A stretch of 64,000 nt of DNA from Fistularia commersonii (Eukaryota > Chordata > Actinopteri > Syngnathiformes > Fistulariidae). The notes below the pieces were generated by a model. It was given only the letters and a program-made list of their open reading frames with translations, searched no databases and had not been told where the DNA came from. Below, one piece after another: positions 23,501 through 33,799 of this stretch (position 1 is its first letter; every line of letters begins with the position of its first letter). The position numbers and the translations under genes are program-made. Where the stretch lies: contig JBBMNZ010000015.1 of NCBI GenBank assembly GCA_037954325.1, positions 18,023,501 to 18,087,500 on the forward strand, written 5' to 3'.

Positions 23501-24236
23501 CCGGGAGCCGGAGCGGCAGAGGAGCGTGAAGGAGGAGGAGGCTCCGTCCGGGGAGGTCCTCTCCAGGGAGAGCCGAGGCTTCAACGTGCTCAAGCAGCTG
23601 CTGCTCTCCGACAACTGCCTGAAGGAGTTGTCCCAGCAGCCCCGCGGAGCCCCCGGCCCCGACCTTCCCCAGGCCAACGGCAAGGCCAACGGCAGCATCC
23701 TCGGCCAGCCGGCCCACAACCACGCCTTCCTCCACCTGCCCGGCTGGCACCCCCACGGCCCCCTCAACTCGGGGCTCTCCGCTAATCTCAGAACGCTGTC
23801 CGCGCCGCCGGCCGGCGACGGCCCCGTCCGGAGCCCCTGGGCCCACCGACCGGCGCCCTGGCCCGTCGCTCAGAAACGGGAGCCCCCGACCCTGGTCAAG
23901 CGGGAGCCCGAGAGCCCCGTGAGATGGAGCGGGCAGGAGAACGACGAGGACGAGGAGGACGAGGAGGACGAGGAAGGCTGCGACTCCAACCCGGACTCGC
24001 CCCGGCTGTCGCGCTCCAACCCCATCCTCTACTACATGCTGCAGAAGGGCAGCATTCAGCTGAGGAAGGACGCCAAGGAGCTGACGGAGGGCGGACAGGC
24101 CGCCGTCCGGGTCAAGGAAGAGCCAATCAGTGACCTTCACGCCTACGAGAGGAGGCGGAGCTCCAGCCCGCAATCACCGCCCCCCGATGACAAGCACAGC
24201 CGCGACAGCCGGGGGCTGAGCCAGGCGTCCGAGTAG
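20553..24236 (+). CDS. nrip1: Nuclear receptor-interacting protein 1 (RIP140)
   Basis: Ligand-dependent corepressor of nuclear receptors that acts in the nucleus and recruits CtBP and HDAC complexes. The protein has 1227 residues against 1158 in human, in one uninterrupted exon as in other vertebrates. I chose ATG at 20553 because translation then begins MTHGEE like mammalian NRIP1; the two codons before it (TTG AAC) are only an open extension. Receptor boxes are visible at LEGLL 21-25, LASLL 133-137, LKGLM 184-188 (degenerate), LALLL 265-269, LLLLL about 400-405, LMQLL 607-611, LQLLL 797-801, LSQLL 907-911, LKQLL 1013-1017 and LYYML 1159-1163. CtBP-type motifs are PIDLS 464-468 and PLDLC 689-693. 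Two polyserine runs (TCC repeats near 22015-22050 and 22200-22230) and an acidic run near residue 1130-1140 are low-complexity additions. Third codon positions are strongly GC-rich. Fish may carry nrip1a and nrip1b; I cannot tell which this is. Confidence 0.97.
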   Translation: MTHGEEPGPETHKDSAVLTYLEGLLMHPVVAGPGATTSGRSEAAHSNQEQADKAGGPFRLPSHGPAAPKAGANGPPLGASQHLKKARLLCSGAWSEPGNQRVSSPAAELNGQGGGLQNGSPEGSPHAGESTLLASLLQSFSSRLQSVAMSQHSAKPPSERSSPSAAPPAEKEPLPVYGTASSRLKGLMRKSKLQNHSNTPYSRRGHGQDRPPESPRAAHGATPPSAPAASESVSCAERLKAVANMVKIRSSPAPSPKPSVACSQLALLLSSEAHLQQYSREHALKAQLSGRSASERLAAMANQQHGPDKRPPSVGGTLPGASGALSSLSAQNGMTATSALPRASLPGPRSPSLLRGHGRGSSPAPPHPHAPAGHAHGPAPREKRGPDSRPARPPQTCSSLLLLLLNNHNNQKQLTKNGHVEDGGGVLPQSGSSSVTSDSECSAQERSFTKDSSDAESSYSSCSPIDLSMRNRANVQDAGPKMTTPFSSSSSSSSSSSSCSSSLLPSSSHPSSTAGVSSDPAAFCPHAPPPPAACTSSPASSAVSSVSTAISSSSSSSSSLSISTSSLDKLTESLIKKWKPEPSASKAPQNKEAEMNADPKSHSKVTLMQLLLERRNNDMANKNPDDKDLPADASQPAAPRGQPKGVAPWEDGRTKSPMDPAQALYSLGRDGGGAPSPFSYPSPHVQSSPLDLCKSKPFPAEKASEPAFSASKLLQNLAQCGIASPSPPGVPPAKGLSQELEGGRPLALLERLNAPVHRAGAATPLSDGPSGSAAPFRKEAFPPSSQIENLLERRTVLQLLLGAGSSGAAVGRGERPGGGRRSAEAAGGCYEKSPNAFNVCDSSDGPSLDVRVKTELVEEAAAAPASADVLNRKRPSGSEKKSPVRDAQPDFKSEPRPAEVIAKYGLLSQLLKQQTATYYTSAAATPESQSLPAQVKEERRDHLSPGPKKRRLCSERTDRFGRAGSPRAPEGGDANAFSSPAAHREPERQRSVKEEEAPSGEVLSRESRGFNVLKQLLLSDNCLKELSQQPRGAPGPDLPQANGKANGSILGQPAHNHAFLHLPGWHPHGPLNSGLSANLRTLSAPPAGDGPVRSPWAHRPAPWPVAQKREPPTLVKREPESPVRWSGQENDEDEEDEEDEEGCDSNPDSPRLSRSNPILYYMLQKGSIQLRKDAKELTEGGQAAVRVKEEPISDLHAYERRRSSSPQSPPPDDKHSRDSRGLSQASE

Positions 24237-25433
24237 AAGTCGCGTTCGAGGCGGTCGACGACGGACTCGATGGGGTTTTCTTTCTTTTTCTTTTCGGACG
24301 TTTATTTTTTAATGACTTGCCAAATCGGTCGAAAGAGACGAACGACAAAGAACGCAAAAAAAAAAAATGAAATCACAGATGAGGCTCCAGATGAACCCCC
24401 GGATAAACAGACTCTGCATCGCTTTTTTTTTTTGAAAAGGGGTCGCAGAAACAGGTCTGTCTTCGCTAAACGGCTAATTAATTAACGCCCGGTTCGCTTT
24501 CCCCCAACCGACGACCGCCATTTCAGCTTCCCGGTCACAAAGTCTTCCTTTACACACACCCCCCCGCCCCCCCCCCCGCTCGCGGTTTGTATTTCGGATC
24601 ACGCCGCGTCGCTGTCGTCCGTTATCGACGCCTTCGAAAACGCCGCTTCCGCCGGCGCGGATTGTTTTTGGATAACAATCTGGATAAGGCGGCTCCGTCA
24701 GCGCGCGCCGACAATCCCGTCCTTTCTCTCGTGTTTCGAGCGGTCGAAACCAAAATTTTCCGACGCCGGCGCGGATTCGGGGGGTCGCGGAGCGTCCGGC
24801 CCGGCCCGTCTCCGCTTCTCATGCACACAGAAACTTTGAGCGTGAAGCACACGGCTTTTTTTTTCCCCTCCTCCTCCTCGTCATCTCCCGGAAAAAGAAT
24901 AAAACAAAAGAAGAAGCACCCGGTGTTTGCACTACTGAAGCGGAGTCCTCGGCGTCGTCCCCCCCCGCCCTCCCGCCCCTCTTTTCTTTTTTTCTTTTCT
25001 TTTTCGGAATAACTCAACGGCATGTGATGAAACTGTCAGTATTGTCCTCTGTTTTGAAACTCTTTGTGGTTCTCCGGGTTCCCCTGGTTTCCTCGCTGTG
25101 GTGGTTTTATGGACACGGTCGCTCCTCTTCGCTCAGAGACTTTGTCGAAAAAGAATTGCATGATAACGAAGAGAAGACCACAGGTACATCTTTGTTTTCC
25201 CAGCGGACGGAGATGCGCGCACCCCCGCTTTCTGGCCCCCCCTCCCCTCGGAGGCGGGAGGGAGGGCGGGGGTCCCCGACATCCGGCCCCCGTACTCTGA
25301 TTGTACTGTATTCTTTTCATTTGGTCCCACGCGCCGCCCCACCCACTTAGTCTTGTGATCTTTTTAATACATATACCTATGAAGTATGTCTCTTCGATTA
25401 TTAATACATTTTCACAACGGTTAAATATATTTG

Positions 25434-25441
25434 TGTAAATA
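25434..25441 (+). promoter_or_regulatory. nrip1: Pumilio response element 1
   Basis: Exact TGTAAATA in the nrip1 3'UTR, matching the PUF-protein site UGUANAUA. A second copy lies 83 bases downstream. Confidence 0.55.
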
Positions 25442-25516
25442 GTACTTTCAGTATGAAAGATGACTATTTTGTAATGTTTAAGCAAAGATATTACCCTAGT
25501 TTTTAATGCCCTGATA

Positions 25517-25524
25517 TGTAAATA
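25517..25524 (+). promoter_or_regulatory. nrip1: Pumilio response element 2
   Basis: A second exact TGTAAATA in the same AT-rich 3'UTR segment. Confidence 0.55.
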
Positions 25525-26211
25525 TGGATTATATGCGTACACGTGTACATACAGAAAGCAGAGGATGCTATGCCCATTTTATTTTGTTTTTTCTTTTTTT
25601 TTTGTTTGTTTTTTTTTTTTCCGTTTGTTTGTTCGTTTGTTTGTTTTCCTGGGTTGGTTTGTTCTTTGCATGTGTCTCTACGTGGTGAACGATAAACTCT
25701 TATCCTGCGCTGTGTCGTGTAATAATGTCTGACTCTCCTCACTGCTGCCTGTTGCATGCAGACGCATGGGAACTACCTGTGTATCCCTACCGCTGATGGG
25801 GGAAAACGTCAAGTCTTAAAATAGGTCTTTTTTTTTTTCTTTTCTTTTTTTGGCTGGTTTGAGATCGTCAGCGGTTTCTGAGAGAACCGCCAGTCGGTGG
25901 GGAAAAAAATAAACGTGCATTGAATTTTTGTTTTTTCTTTTTTTTCTTTTTTTTTTTCCTTTCTGTTACTGGTTAACAAGGCTCCGCCGGAGAGCCGGGG
26001 TTGTAGTCTGGGGGGGGGGGGGGGGGGGTCGACGTACAATCATAGATCTGCATTGTGCATCTGAAGACATTTGTAGCAGCAAATATTAAAAAAAAAAAAA
26101 AAATGGTTTCTTTTTTTTTTTTTTCATGTGAAGACCTGAAACAATTTTTTTTTTTCTTTCTTTTTTTTAATGTTTTCATTTTTTGGTGTTCATTTGCACT
26201 GATATCTCAGA

Positions 26212-26217
26212 AATAAA
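26212..26217 (+). terminator. nrip1: nrip1 polyadenylation signal
   Basis: AATAAA at the end of the U-rich 3'UTR, followed within about 15 bases by a plausible cleavage site. Beyond it the composition changes to GC-rich intergenic DNA. Confidence 0.7.
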
Positions 26218-26348
26218 GTACTAAAATGCAATGACCGAGTATCAATGTCCTCCTCCCTCTCTAGCTCCTGACGTGCACGCCGGGGGCGGCGGGACGCCTC
26301 ACACACCGGATCCCATTCACCCGTTCACACACACACACTCACACACAC

Positions 26349-26455
26349 CGACGGCAGCATTCATTCATTCGTCATCCGGGCTGTTTATCCTGCACTCGGG
26401 GTCACGGGGGTCGGAGCCCGTCCCCGCCGTCATCGGCCGGCCAATCGCGGGGCCT
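26349..26455 (-). repeat. Dispersed fish repeat, fragment
   Basis: This begins with an ATTCATTC stretch, then TTTATCCTGCACTCGGGGTC and GGAGCCCGTCCCCGCCGTCAT, matching the tail of the short repeat also present at 38630 and 40029. It is reversed relative to the copies at 14540 and 43915. Confidence 0.5.
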
Positions 26456-27734
26456 CATGCTGAGCCGTTCGCCCTGTCGTCCGCAGGTCTGGACCACGGA
26501 GGGTCTCCAGAACCTCCTCGCCACGCAGACCCGGGGAGACCTTGTCTGTGAGGGGGCGGGGCTAACCGCTAACCCCGGATTTAACTCAGTTTTCCCCAGA
26601 GGGTCGCTGAGCCCGGCCTGCGGCGGCGGCTCCGGGAGCTTCGGACCTGGGCGGCGGCGGCGGTGAAGATTCTCCTCCTTATCTGAGAGGACATCAGAGT
26701 CAAGCAGCACTTTGTTATCAGAGCGGCTCTTCATTGAAGCGCAGTGGGAGGATGTCCTGTATTTGCCCCAAAAACTCCTGCTTCTGACTTGGCCTCCGCT
26801 CACCACGCCGGCGAGCCTAACAAAGGCAGGAAGTGACTGGGGGAGGAGGAGGAGGAGGAGGAGGTGGAGGAGGGGGGGAGGAGGACGTGCGGAGGTCACC
26901 AGATGTGCCGCGAATGCCCAAGGATGTGCCGCGCGGAGCCGGGCGAACATCTTTTTTATCCCGACGCCTGAAAATAGACCTCATTGTGCGTCCGGGGAGG
27001 GGAGGGGAGGGCGAAACGTCTCGGGATCTTTGTCTCCCGGGCGAGAGACGGCGATCCGGCGGAGGCGCCGGCTAGAATCGGCGGCGTGGCGTGAGAATGG
27101 CGGCCGGGAGGCGGAGCTCGGGCGCCGCTTCCCCCTCGGAGACCCGAACAGACCGCTTTTTGTCCAAAGTGCACTTTTTGGAAGCGCCTTCCCGACTTCC
27201 CCTTCTTATTTAATCCTCCCCGTGACTGAGTGCACTCTTTAAACTCCCGCTGACCTTTCCCCTCCGCGCACTTCTCCATTTCCAGATTCTTATCGCGCCG
27301 CCTGAACCGCCGGCGACCTCTCGATTTCCTCCGATTACCACGGCGGCGGCCGACATGAAGGAGGGAGTCACGGGTTTAACCTGGGGTCAGCGTGCACGGC
27401 TCCACAATCAGCTGTTTGTCTGCGCCCGTTCCCCTCCTCGCTTCCCCGACCTCCGCCGGAGGCCGGGGGCTCCTCGCCGCCCGCCGCCATTCCGCAGTTC
27501 CAAAAAAACACAACCCAGAAGCCGCGTTTCCCGTCCACACGCCGTGGAGGGTTTTCTGCCCGGCAACACGTGCACGCTCGGGGGCTCTGCGCACGGACGC
27601 CCCGCGGAGCTGGCGCTGCTCGGAAGTCGTCATGGTGATCGGTGGGATAAATACGCTCGCAGATGTTCGGTCGCTCTCTCTGCGCACCAGTGTGTGAACT
27701 TTGGACACAAAGGCCGACCGCACATGTTGCGTAA

Positions 27735-27775
<41 letters not shown>

Positions 27776-30653
27776 CCGGGGGTGGTTGTTTAGTTGTGAG
27801 GACCTTGACTGACAGTTTAATGCCTGAACCAACATTCATCCAAACGGGGATCAGAACGGCAGCCGGTCGGAACTCCGGACGCACGGCCACCTTCTCCAGG
27901 AGCTCCTGCCGCACCTCCAGTAGAAACACCATGTGGACGCACGGTGGACGTCCAGGAGCCGAGGATGACAAGCAGCTCACGTCTGAGTCACTCTGATGCA
28001 CGAGGAGACATCATTCATTCATTCATTCATTCATTCATTCATTCATTCATTGGTCATCTGAAGTGCTGGATGAGAGGCGGGGTTTCCCCCTGGACCAATC
28101 ACGGCGCCTCTTCTAGAGACGTCCAACCATTCAGACTCTCATTGACACATCTGGACATTGCAGGGTCTCCGTGAACCTCCTGCACGTGTTCGGACCCCGA
28201 GGAACCCCGGCAGAGATGGAGAACATGGAGACTCCACACAGGAGGTGTGGATCCACCCGTGGACCCCCCGGATGTGAGTGGGGGTGCTGAGTCCTGCTCC
28301 GCGGCGCCCTGGGGGTCAATCATGGATTCTAAATGCGTCGTCTCAGACTTCGGCGCCGCCGTGGAGATCAGCGTATGAGCGATGCCTTCAAACAGCAGCG
28401 GACGGACCTCGGGATGAGTGTCGGACACCTGGATCCAGACCTTCAGAAGGTCGGAGGTTCACACCTGGGGGGACTCCTGCTCCCGGGAGGGAAGGGAGGT
28501 CACGCCGCTTTATTTGTCCGAGCTCCTTCCGCCGCCCCGCCGCCCCGCCGCCCCGCCGCCCCGCTGGCTCTTTGCTTTTGAAGATGTACCTCTTTGTGAA
28601 GTCTGTTCCTTTCCTCGCGGGGTCGTGACCCCGTCCTCCCCCCCGACCCGCCCGGGCCGATCCTGTTTCCCGGGAAGGATCAACTGTTGACCTGCAGCTG
28701 TGACCCCCCCCCCCCCCCCCCCCCCCCCAGCCTCCACCCGTCCTCCTCTTTGTAATCACAAGGTTGTTGCTCCGACGTCTCGTGTAAAAACGACGTCTCG
28801 TCCTCCGCCGGCCTCCCGAGGCTCGCCGCCGCCGCCGCCGCCGCCACACGCTGAAAGCTCACGGATGTCAGACAAGGGCAGCGAGCTGGAGACGAGTCGC
28901 GCCGCCGCCTGGCCTCCCTCCCGTCCGCGTAAAGAGCCGCCATGTAATATTGATGGCGAGCGAGCGTCCCCGGGGTCGCCCCCCCGCCCGGCAGGCCGAG
29001 AGGAGGAGGGGGATAAACACTCGACAAAGTGGCCTGGGAGAGGACGTCCTCTGAGGAGGAAGAGGAGCTCCGCGGCCGATGCTCTTCAGCCGCCCGGAGA
29101 ATATGCGTCCGAGCCCGAGACGCGTCCACATCACGACGGATGTCGCTCCGGTTTTATTCATCCAGGCTTGTCGCCGCCGCGGGAAGACGGCGAGTCAAAT
29201 ACAGGGACGCTCACATGGGAGGTTTATGCACCTTTGAAGGACCGCAGAGCAGCAGGAGGGTCCGGTCCTGCTTGGAGAAGATCTTCAGACGTGGTGAAGG
29301 AACCCGTTGGAGGTGCGAAGGTCTGATTTGTTTCTCAGGAGTCACTGATGATCGGCTTCAAAACCAGCAGGGGGTCGTCAGGGTTACCGGAGGGTCCGGT
29401 TTGACGTTTGAAGGAAAAGTCCGGTGAGCTCCTGGAACAAGGAGAGGAGATGTCAGGTGAAACGGCCAGGAAGTCTCTCCAAGCCTCCCGGCGTGCACAC
29501 CTCCACATCTCCACACCTCCACACCTCCACACCTCCACGGCGCCGCCGCTAGAGGGCGGTGTGGAGCTGAGCTCCAGTCCCTGACAAAGATGGTGGCGGC
29601 GGAGGAGCCGTGAGTTGGGATGATGTGTGTTCTGAGGAGGAGGCGGTGCAGCGGGCGCAAAGTACATGTGGACCCAGAATTCTCCTCCCTGGTTCTTCTG
29701 CCGCCATGTTGTCTTCTTCTTCTTCTTTTCTGCTCCTTTCACCGGTTGCGCTTTAGCACAGCGAACGACGACTTCCAGAGGCTGCGTTTGCAGGAAACCT
29801 TTAAATGTGTTTAAAATAAAGGAAAGCAGGAATAAGCATCATCACTTCTGCAAAAACTGAGCAGAAAAACATTCATCTAGAGGTGAGGTAGGAAGTCTAG
29901 AGATGGAGGAAGGAACGTGAAGATCCGGGGAGGCCAAGTGTCCGTCGCCATGGTGACGTCTGTCATGGCGCCCCTTGACCCCGGGCGACGGAGGAAGACG
30001 GACGGAGCGGGACGTCGAGGAACCTGCCGACGGGCGAACTCGGAACATCTTCCAGAAGAAACGTCAGGAGGCACGTCCGGCGGCGGCGGCGAGCTTTAAG
30101 CGCTTCATTCTTTACCCTGTCAGGAAATCAATGTCCATATTGCAGCGGAGGAGGAGGCGGGAGGCGGGACGAGGGAGGAGGACGCCACCGGCGAGGAGAG
30201 CACGCCGTGCATCACGTCGCCGTGAAGGCTTCCGGCGCCGACACCTTTATATCTCCCGCATCGCAATAACGTGGGCGCAGGCGCCCGTCGGGGGTATTAA
30301 ACACCGGGATCAGACGCAGGAATCTCCGCGCGGCACTTTCATTTCCCCCCCGAGCCGCAAACAACACGCCGCCTTATCTCCTCACCGTGGAGACGGAGGC
30401 CTGCAATATGGCCGTCTGAGGAGACGCCGTCGGACTGATGTTCAGAAGCGACCTCGCCTCACGTCACGCCGTTTCCGAGGCTCTCCGGACTGGAGCCGCC
30501 TCGCCGCGGCGCCGCAGCCATGATGTTACTCCAACGGCGACATGCAGCGTCACGCCAGTTCACACACCTTTTACTATAACGAGGAAAACACGCCTTTGGT
30601 TCACACGCAGATCTGTCAGCGGCCGCGGAGGAAGGCAACTGGAACTGTCGGTG

Positions 30654-30655
<2 letters not shown>
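26456..30655. other. Gene-free intergenic DNA between nrip1 and usp25, part 1
   Basis: No gene is recognisable. The stretch contains a CA repeat at about 27737-27773, a CATT tetranucleotide run with an adjoining dispersed repeat at 28010-28260, and a 25-base C tract at 28704-28728. Four short tandem CTCCACA-type repeats lie near 29500-29540. GC-rich open frames on both strands lack recognisable domains. Confidence 0.5.
28010..28260 (-). repeat. (CATT)n run plus dispersed fish repeat
   Basis: About ten CATT units are followed by sequence homologous to the repeat at 38630. Shared landmarks are GAGAGGCGGGGTTTCCCCCTG, ACACATCTGGACATTGCAGG and CTCCTGCACGTGTTCGGACC. The CATT run is the usual tail of this element. 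Confidence 0.55.

Positions 30656-30708
<53 letters not shown>
30656..30708. repeat. (GT)n microsatellite
   Basis: A GT run of about 53 bases. Confidence 0.9.
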
Positions 30709-30711
<3 letters not shown>

Positions 30712-30819
30712 AGGCTCTCAACATGTCAGTGTCATAACCTACAAAAATGACTATTTACAGTAAAAAAAGCAAAAAGCCGCCACACATTCCTGGACAACAG
30801 CGGAGGTGAAGAAGAAAAT

Positions 30820-31270
30820 CCATAATCATCTTCTTCTTCTTCTCCTTTGGTCTTCTCCCTTCAGGATCTCCACATGGGATCCACCTTCTCCATCTAAGCA
30901 TGTTCTCTGGATCCTCCTCTCTCACACCAACGACCTTCACATCCATCCATCTTCTCCTTGGTTTTCCTCTAGACCTCCACTTCCAGCCTCCGTCCACCAG
31001 TATCTTCCCTCTCCATCCTGTCCATGACCCGACCATCTCTGAGCTTCTCCCAGAACATCTAGCCGTCCCTCTGATGGCCTCATTCCTGATGGTTGCTCCC
31101 AAAGAGAACCTCACCATCTTCATCTCTCCTGTCTTCCGGTCATTGTCAGTGTTTGTAGATCATCTCTCCACCATCTCCTCCACCCTTCCTTTCCTTCTGG
31201 CTGATGTTGTTCTACCTCTTGACACTTTTCTCCAACCGTTCCAAGCCGTTTGAACCGTCTCTTCACCTCT
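30820..31270 (-). mobile_element. RTE-like LINE 3' fragment (copy B)
   Basis: The minus strand encodes a degenerate reverse-transcriptase C-terminus with RWMDVKVVGVREEDPEN, then RWRRWIPCGDPEGR, the characteristic end of this fish retroelement ORF. It is followed by the GAA-rich 3' tail (CTT run on the plus strand at about 30828-30842). The upstream part is mutated, so the copy is 5'-truncated and dead. Confidence 0.65.
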
Positions 31271-32840
31271 TCTCCTCTCACCTCTCCGCCGCTCTGGACT
31301 GTCCGGAGAGAAAATCCATAATGTCCGCCGATGTTTGGGCCTCGCGGGAGGAGACGAGATCTTCCTCTGCCGCCGTGATCAAATCGCCGCTCCAAGGTCA
31401 CCCACGCCGAGGAGGGGCTTCCTGGCCGCCACGCTTGTCGTTTCTGCCATTTCCACGCCGGCAAGCGTCGGCGCGTCCCGTCTCGGCGCGTCGGAGAAGC
31501 CTCGCAGCCGCCGCGTTTTGGCGGATCAGACGGCGAGCCCAGGGACTTCCCCCGGATTTCCCGGCGCGAGCGAATCCATTAGCGCGCAGCCCCCGGGCTC
31601 ACTCTCAGGATCTTTTTTGATCTTCGGCAAACAAGTCTGAGCTCTTTCATATCGGCCTCCCGGCGAAGGACGGGCGCCGGCGGTGGCGCCCGACGCTCCG
31701 CTCCGCCGATTGATTCATCAGCGCGCTTTCTGACGGGCTTCCTGACAGCTTCCCGCGTCCCGGGCTGCAGGCGCTGCCTCCCGTCTGGAGGTCACCGTGC
31801 AGCTCAGAGGAGGACCTGAATCTTCTCTTTGATTTTCGCTGAGGCCTGCCGGCTGCTCCATCACACACACACACACACACACACACTTGCATGCACACAC
31901 TTGTTTTTCGCGTTGCCACACCTGCAGCTCCCAAAAAAGCTGTCAGAGTTTGTGATTTATGAAGCTGCTCGACTTCTGAAACATGCTGGACGTGTGAAGT
32001 CGTCCTCATGAATCATGCAGACCCCCCCCCCCCCCCCCCCCCCCCGCTGCTGCTGCGTGCCGCTGCCGCCACCTGCTGGACAAACACCGAAACTGCAATT
32101 GTTTACATTTCCCCGGGATCTGCACGGACATCCTGCTTCTGCAGGCCAAAACCAAAACCCATGCAGAATGTGTTTTCGGTTTGCCTCACGGCAGCCCGGA
32201 ACGGAATCAGCAGTTTTTCTCCTGGTCCCCCCCCCCCCCCCCCCCCCGCCCCCCCAGCGAGGTAACCCAGTAAAGTTGTGGCTGCTCTTATCAATATTAA
32301 TCCGTGCCAGTTTGCTGACACACTTGGCGCTCACAAAGCCGGCTGAATGCAACAATGCTCCTCCTGAACATCTAAAAGATGACCCAGTTCTGCGCGGCGG
32401 GACCGTTTGCTTCCGTCTTCACAGTGAATTAATAACAGCTGACGGGTCGCGGCGCCGCTGCTGGGACGCCTCTGCTATTTAACCCGTTTGGGGCGAAAAA
32501 ACAGGGACGGGAGCGGCGGCGGGTGAAAAAGAAATGATGGGAAGAACGGAGCGCCTGGCCGCGGCTGACCCTGACCTTCGGGAAAGCACCTCCGGCGGAA
32601 TGACGGTTGCGTTTCTTTGACCTTCATGGTCACGCGTGTTCCTCCCTGTCTCCATCACAGCTGCTGTTAAAGCAGTTCATCTCCGGTTTACTCGTGGAAG
32701 TTGGAGATCCGTGGGAGCATCAGGCGGGTTCCAGAGGTGACCGAACCCGAAGCTCTGAACGCAGCAGAATCTGTGACCTCCAGGATGGAGGTCACGGTTC
32801 ACAGAACTATGAACTGTCTTTGTATAAAGATGAGCACGGA
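31271..32840. other. Gene-free intergenic DNA between nrip1 and usp25, part 2
   Basis: No gene is recognisable. The stretch contains a CA run at about 31863-31886 and poly-C tracts at 32022-32045 and 32227-32247. Confidence 0.5.
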
Positions 32841-32849
32841 ATCACGAGG

Positions 32850-33150
32850 AACCGATGGTTGCATTCTGGCCTCCCGTGAGGGAACGCGGACCTTCCACTG
32901 GGAGGAAGCCCAGGCCGGTGGAGAGGGTGGAGAAGAAGAGCTGGAGAAACATGTGCAAGTATGTTGAAAAAGAATGACAGAATGACAGGAAAGGTGAAAA
33001 TGGAGGTGACGGCAGTCATGGCGTTTGCTTTGGAGACGCTGAGGAGAAGACAGGAGGCAGAGGAGAACATGGGGACGTCCTGCAGGAGTGAGAAGGATGT
33101 AGAAGATCAGGTTGAGGTTTGGATGGAAGCAGGTGATTGGCCGTTTTTTT
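32850..33150 (+). mobile_element. RTE-like LINE fragment (copy C), weak
   Basis: A plus-strand frame reads KMEVTAVMAFALETLRRRQE. This parallels a segment of copy E at 62.6 kb (VRATMAIGLETLWRRPEAE) and the family segment before the KMLRFSLG region. The extreme 3' end is not recognisable here. Confidence 0.45.
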
Positions 33151-33284
33151 GTCTTAACTTCAGTAGCAGCAGCAACACGTGCATTCATTCTCATGCAACT
33201 GTTCATCAAAGACAACCAAATAAATCCCACACCTTCTTCTTCTATTATGTTTTGCAAAATAATCCCCAATATTAATCACCTTCA

Positions 33285-33600
33285 GAGTCCAAGTCAGTCT
33301 GTTTTATTGTCTCTTGCTCCACATGTACTGGACATGCAGAGGAATGGAGAAGATGTTTCTCACTCCTCTAGGTGACATGAGGATACCCAAATAATAATCG
33401 AGTGCACAGTAGCAGTTAGTGCACAATAAACAAACAAACAATAAACAATAGAGTATAAAGTGCGTGCAGATACAATCTATATTGTCTCTCTCTTTATATT
33501 TATATTCCTGTTTATTGACACTATAACTGCTATGCCGCTGTGACAAAAGAATTTCCCCTGTGGGGATCAATAAAGTTCATCTCATCGTATCTTAATCTAC
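33285..33600 (+). repeat. Retroposon-like dispersed repeat
   Basis: This AT-rich segment ends with AATTTCCCCTGTGGGGATCA followed by ATAAAGTTCATCTCATCG, a 3' end shared by a widespread fish retroposon family. A family name is not assigned. Its position marks the left edge of an AT-rich island. Confidence 0.4.
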
Positions 33601-33799
33601 CAGTACTGAGGGGAAAGGGTGATAGAGATTTAACAGCATAAAAATCTGAAATGTATAAATATATGTCATTTGAATTTACATATAGAGAGGAGCAGCAGAG
33701 TAATCTGTACATTTAGTGCAAAACTCCAGTCATTAAGTAACACCATACAATAGCAGGTGAGACTCTTAAACAACTTGTAGTCCTTACATCTCTTATTTA

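Larger units (their letters stand above)
24237..26232 (+). other. nrip1: nrip1 3' untranslated region
   Basis: A long U-rich 3'UTR, as in mammalian NRIP1. The AT-rich middle part (about 25350-25560) reads as a conserved 3'UTR with two exact Pumilio elements. Proximal AATAAA signals at 24898-24903 and 25908-25913 could give shorter forms. The last and best-placed signal is at 26212. A 19-base G tract lies at 26010-26028. Confidence 0.75.

Noticed and set aside
22692..24173. Long antisense open frame (493 codons) over the 3' half of nrip1
   Set aside because: Same cause as above; the sense frame carries all conserved receptor boxes, so the antisense frame is a shadow.
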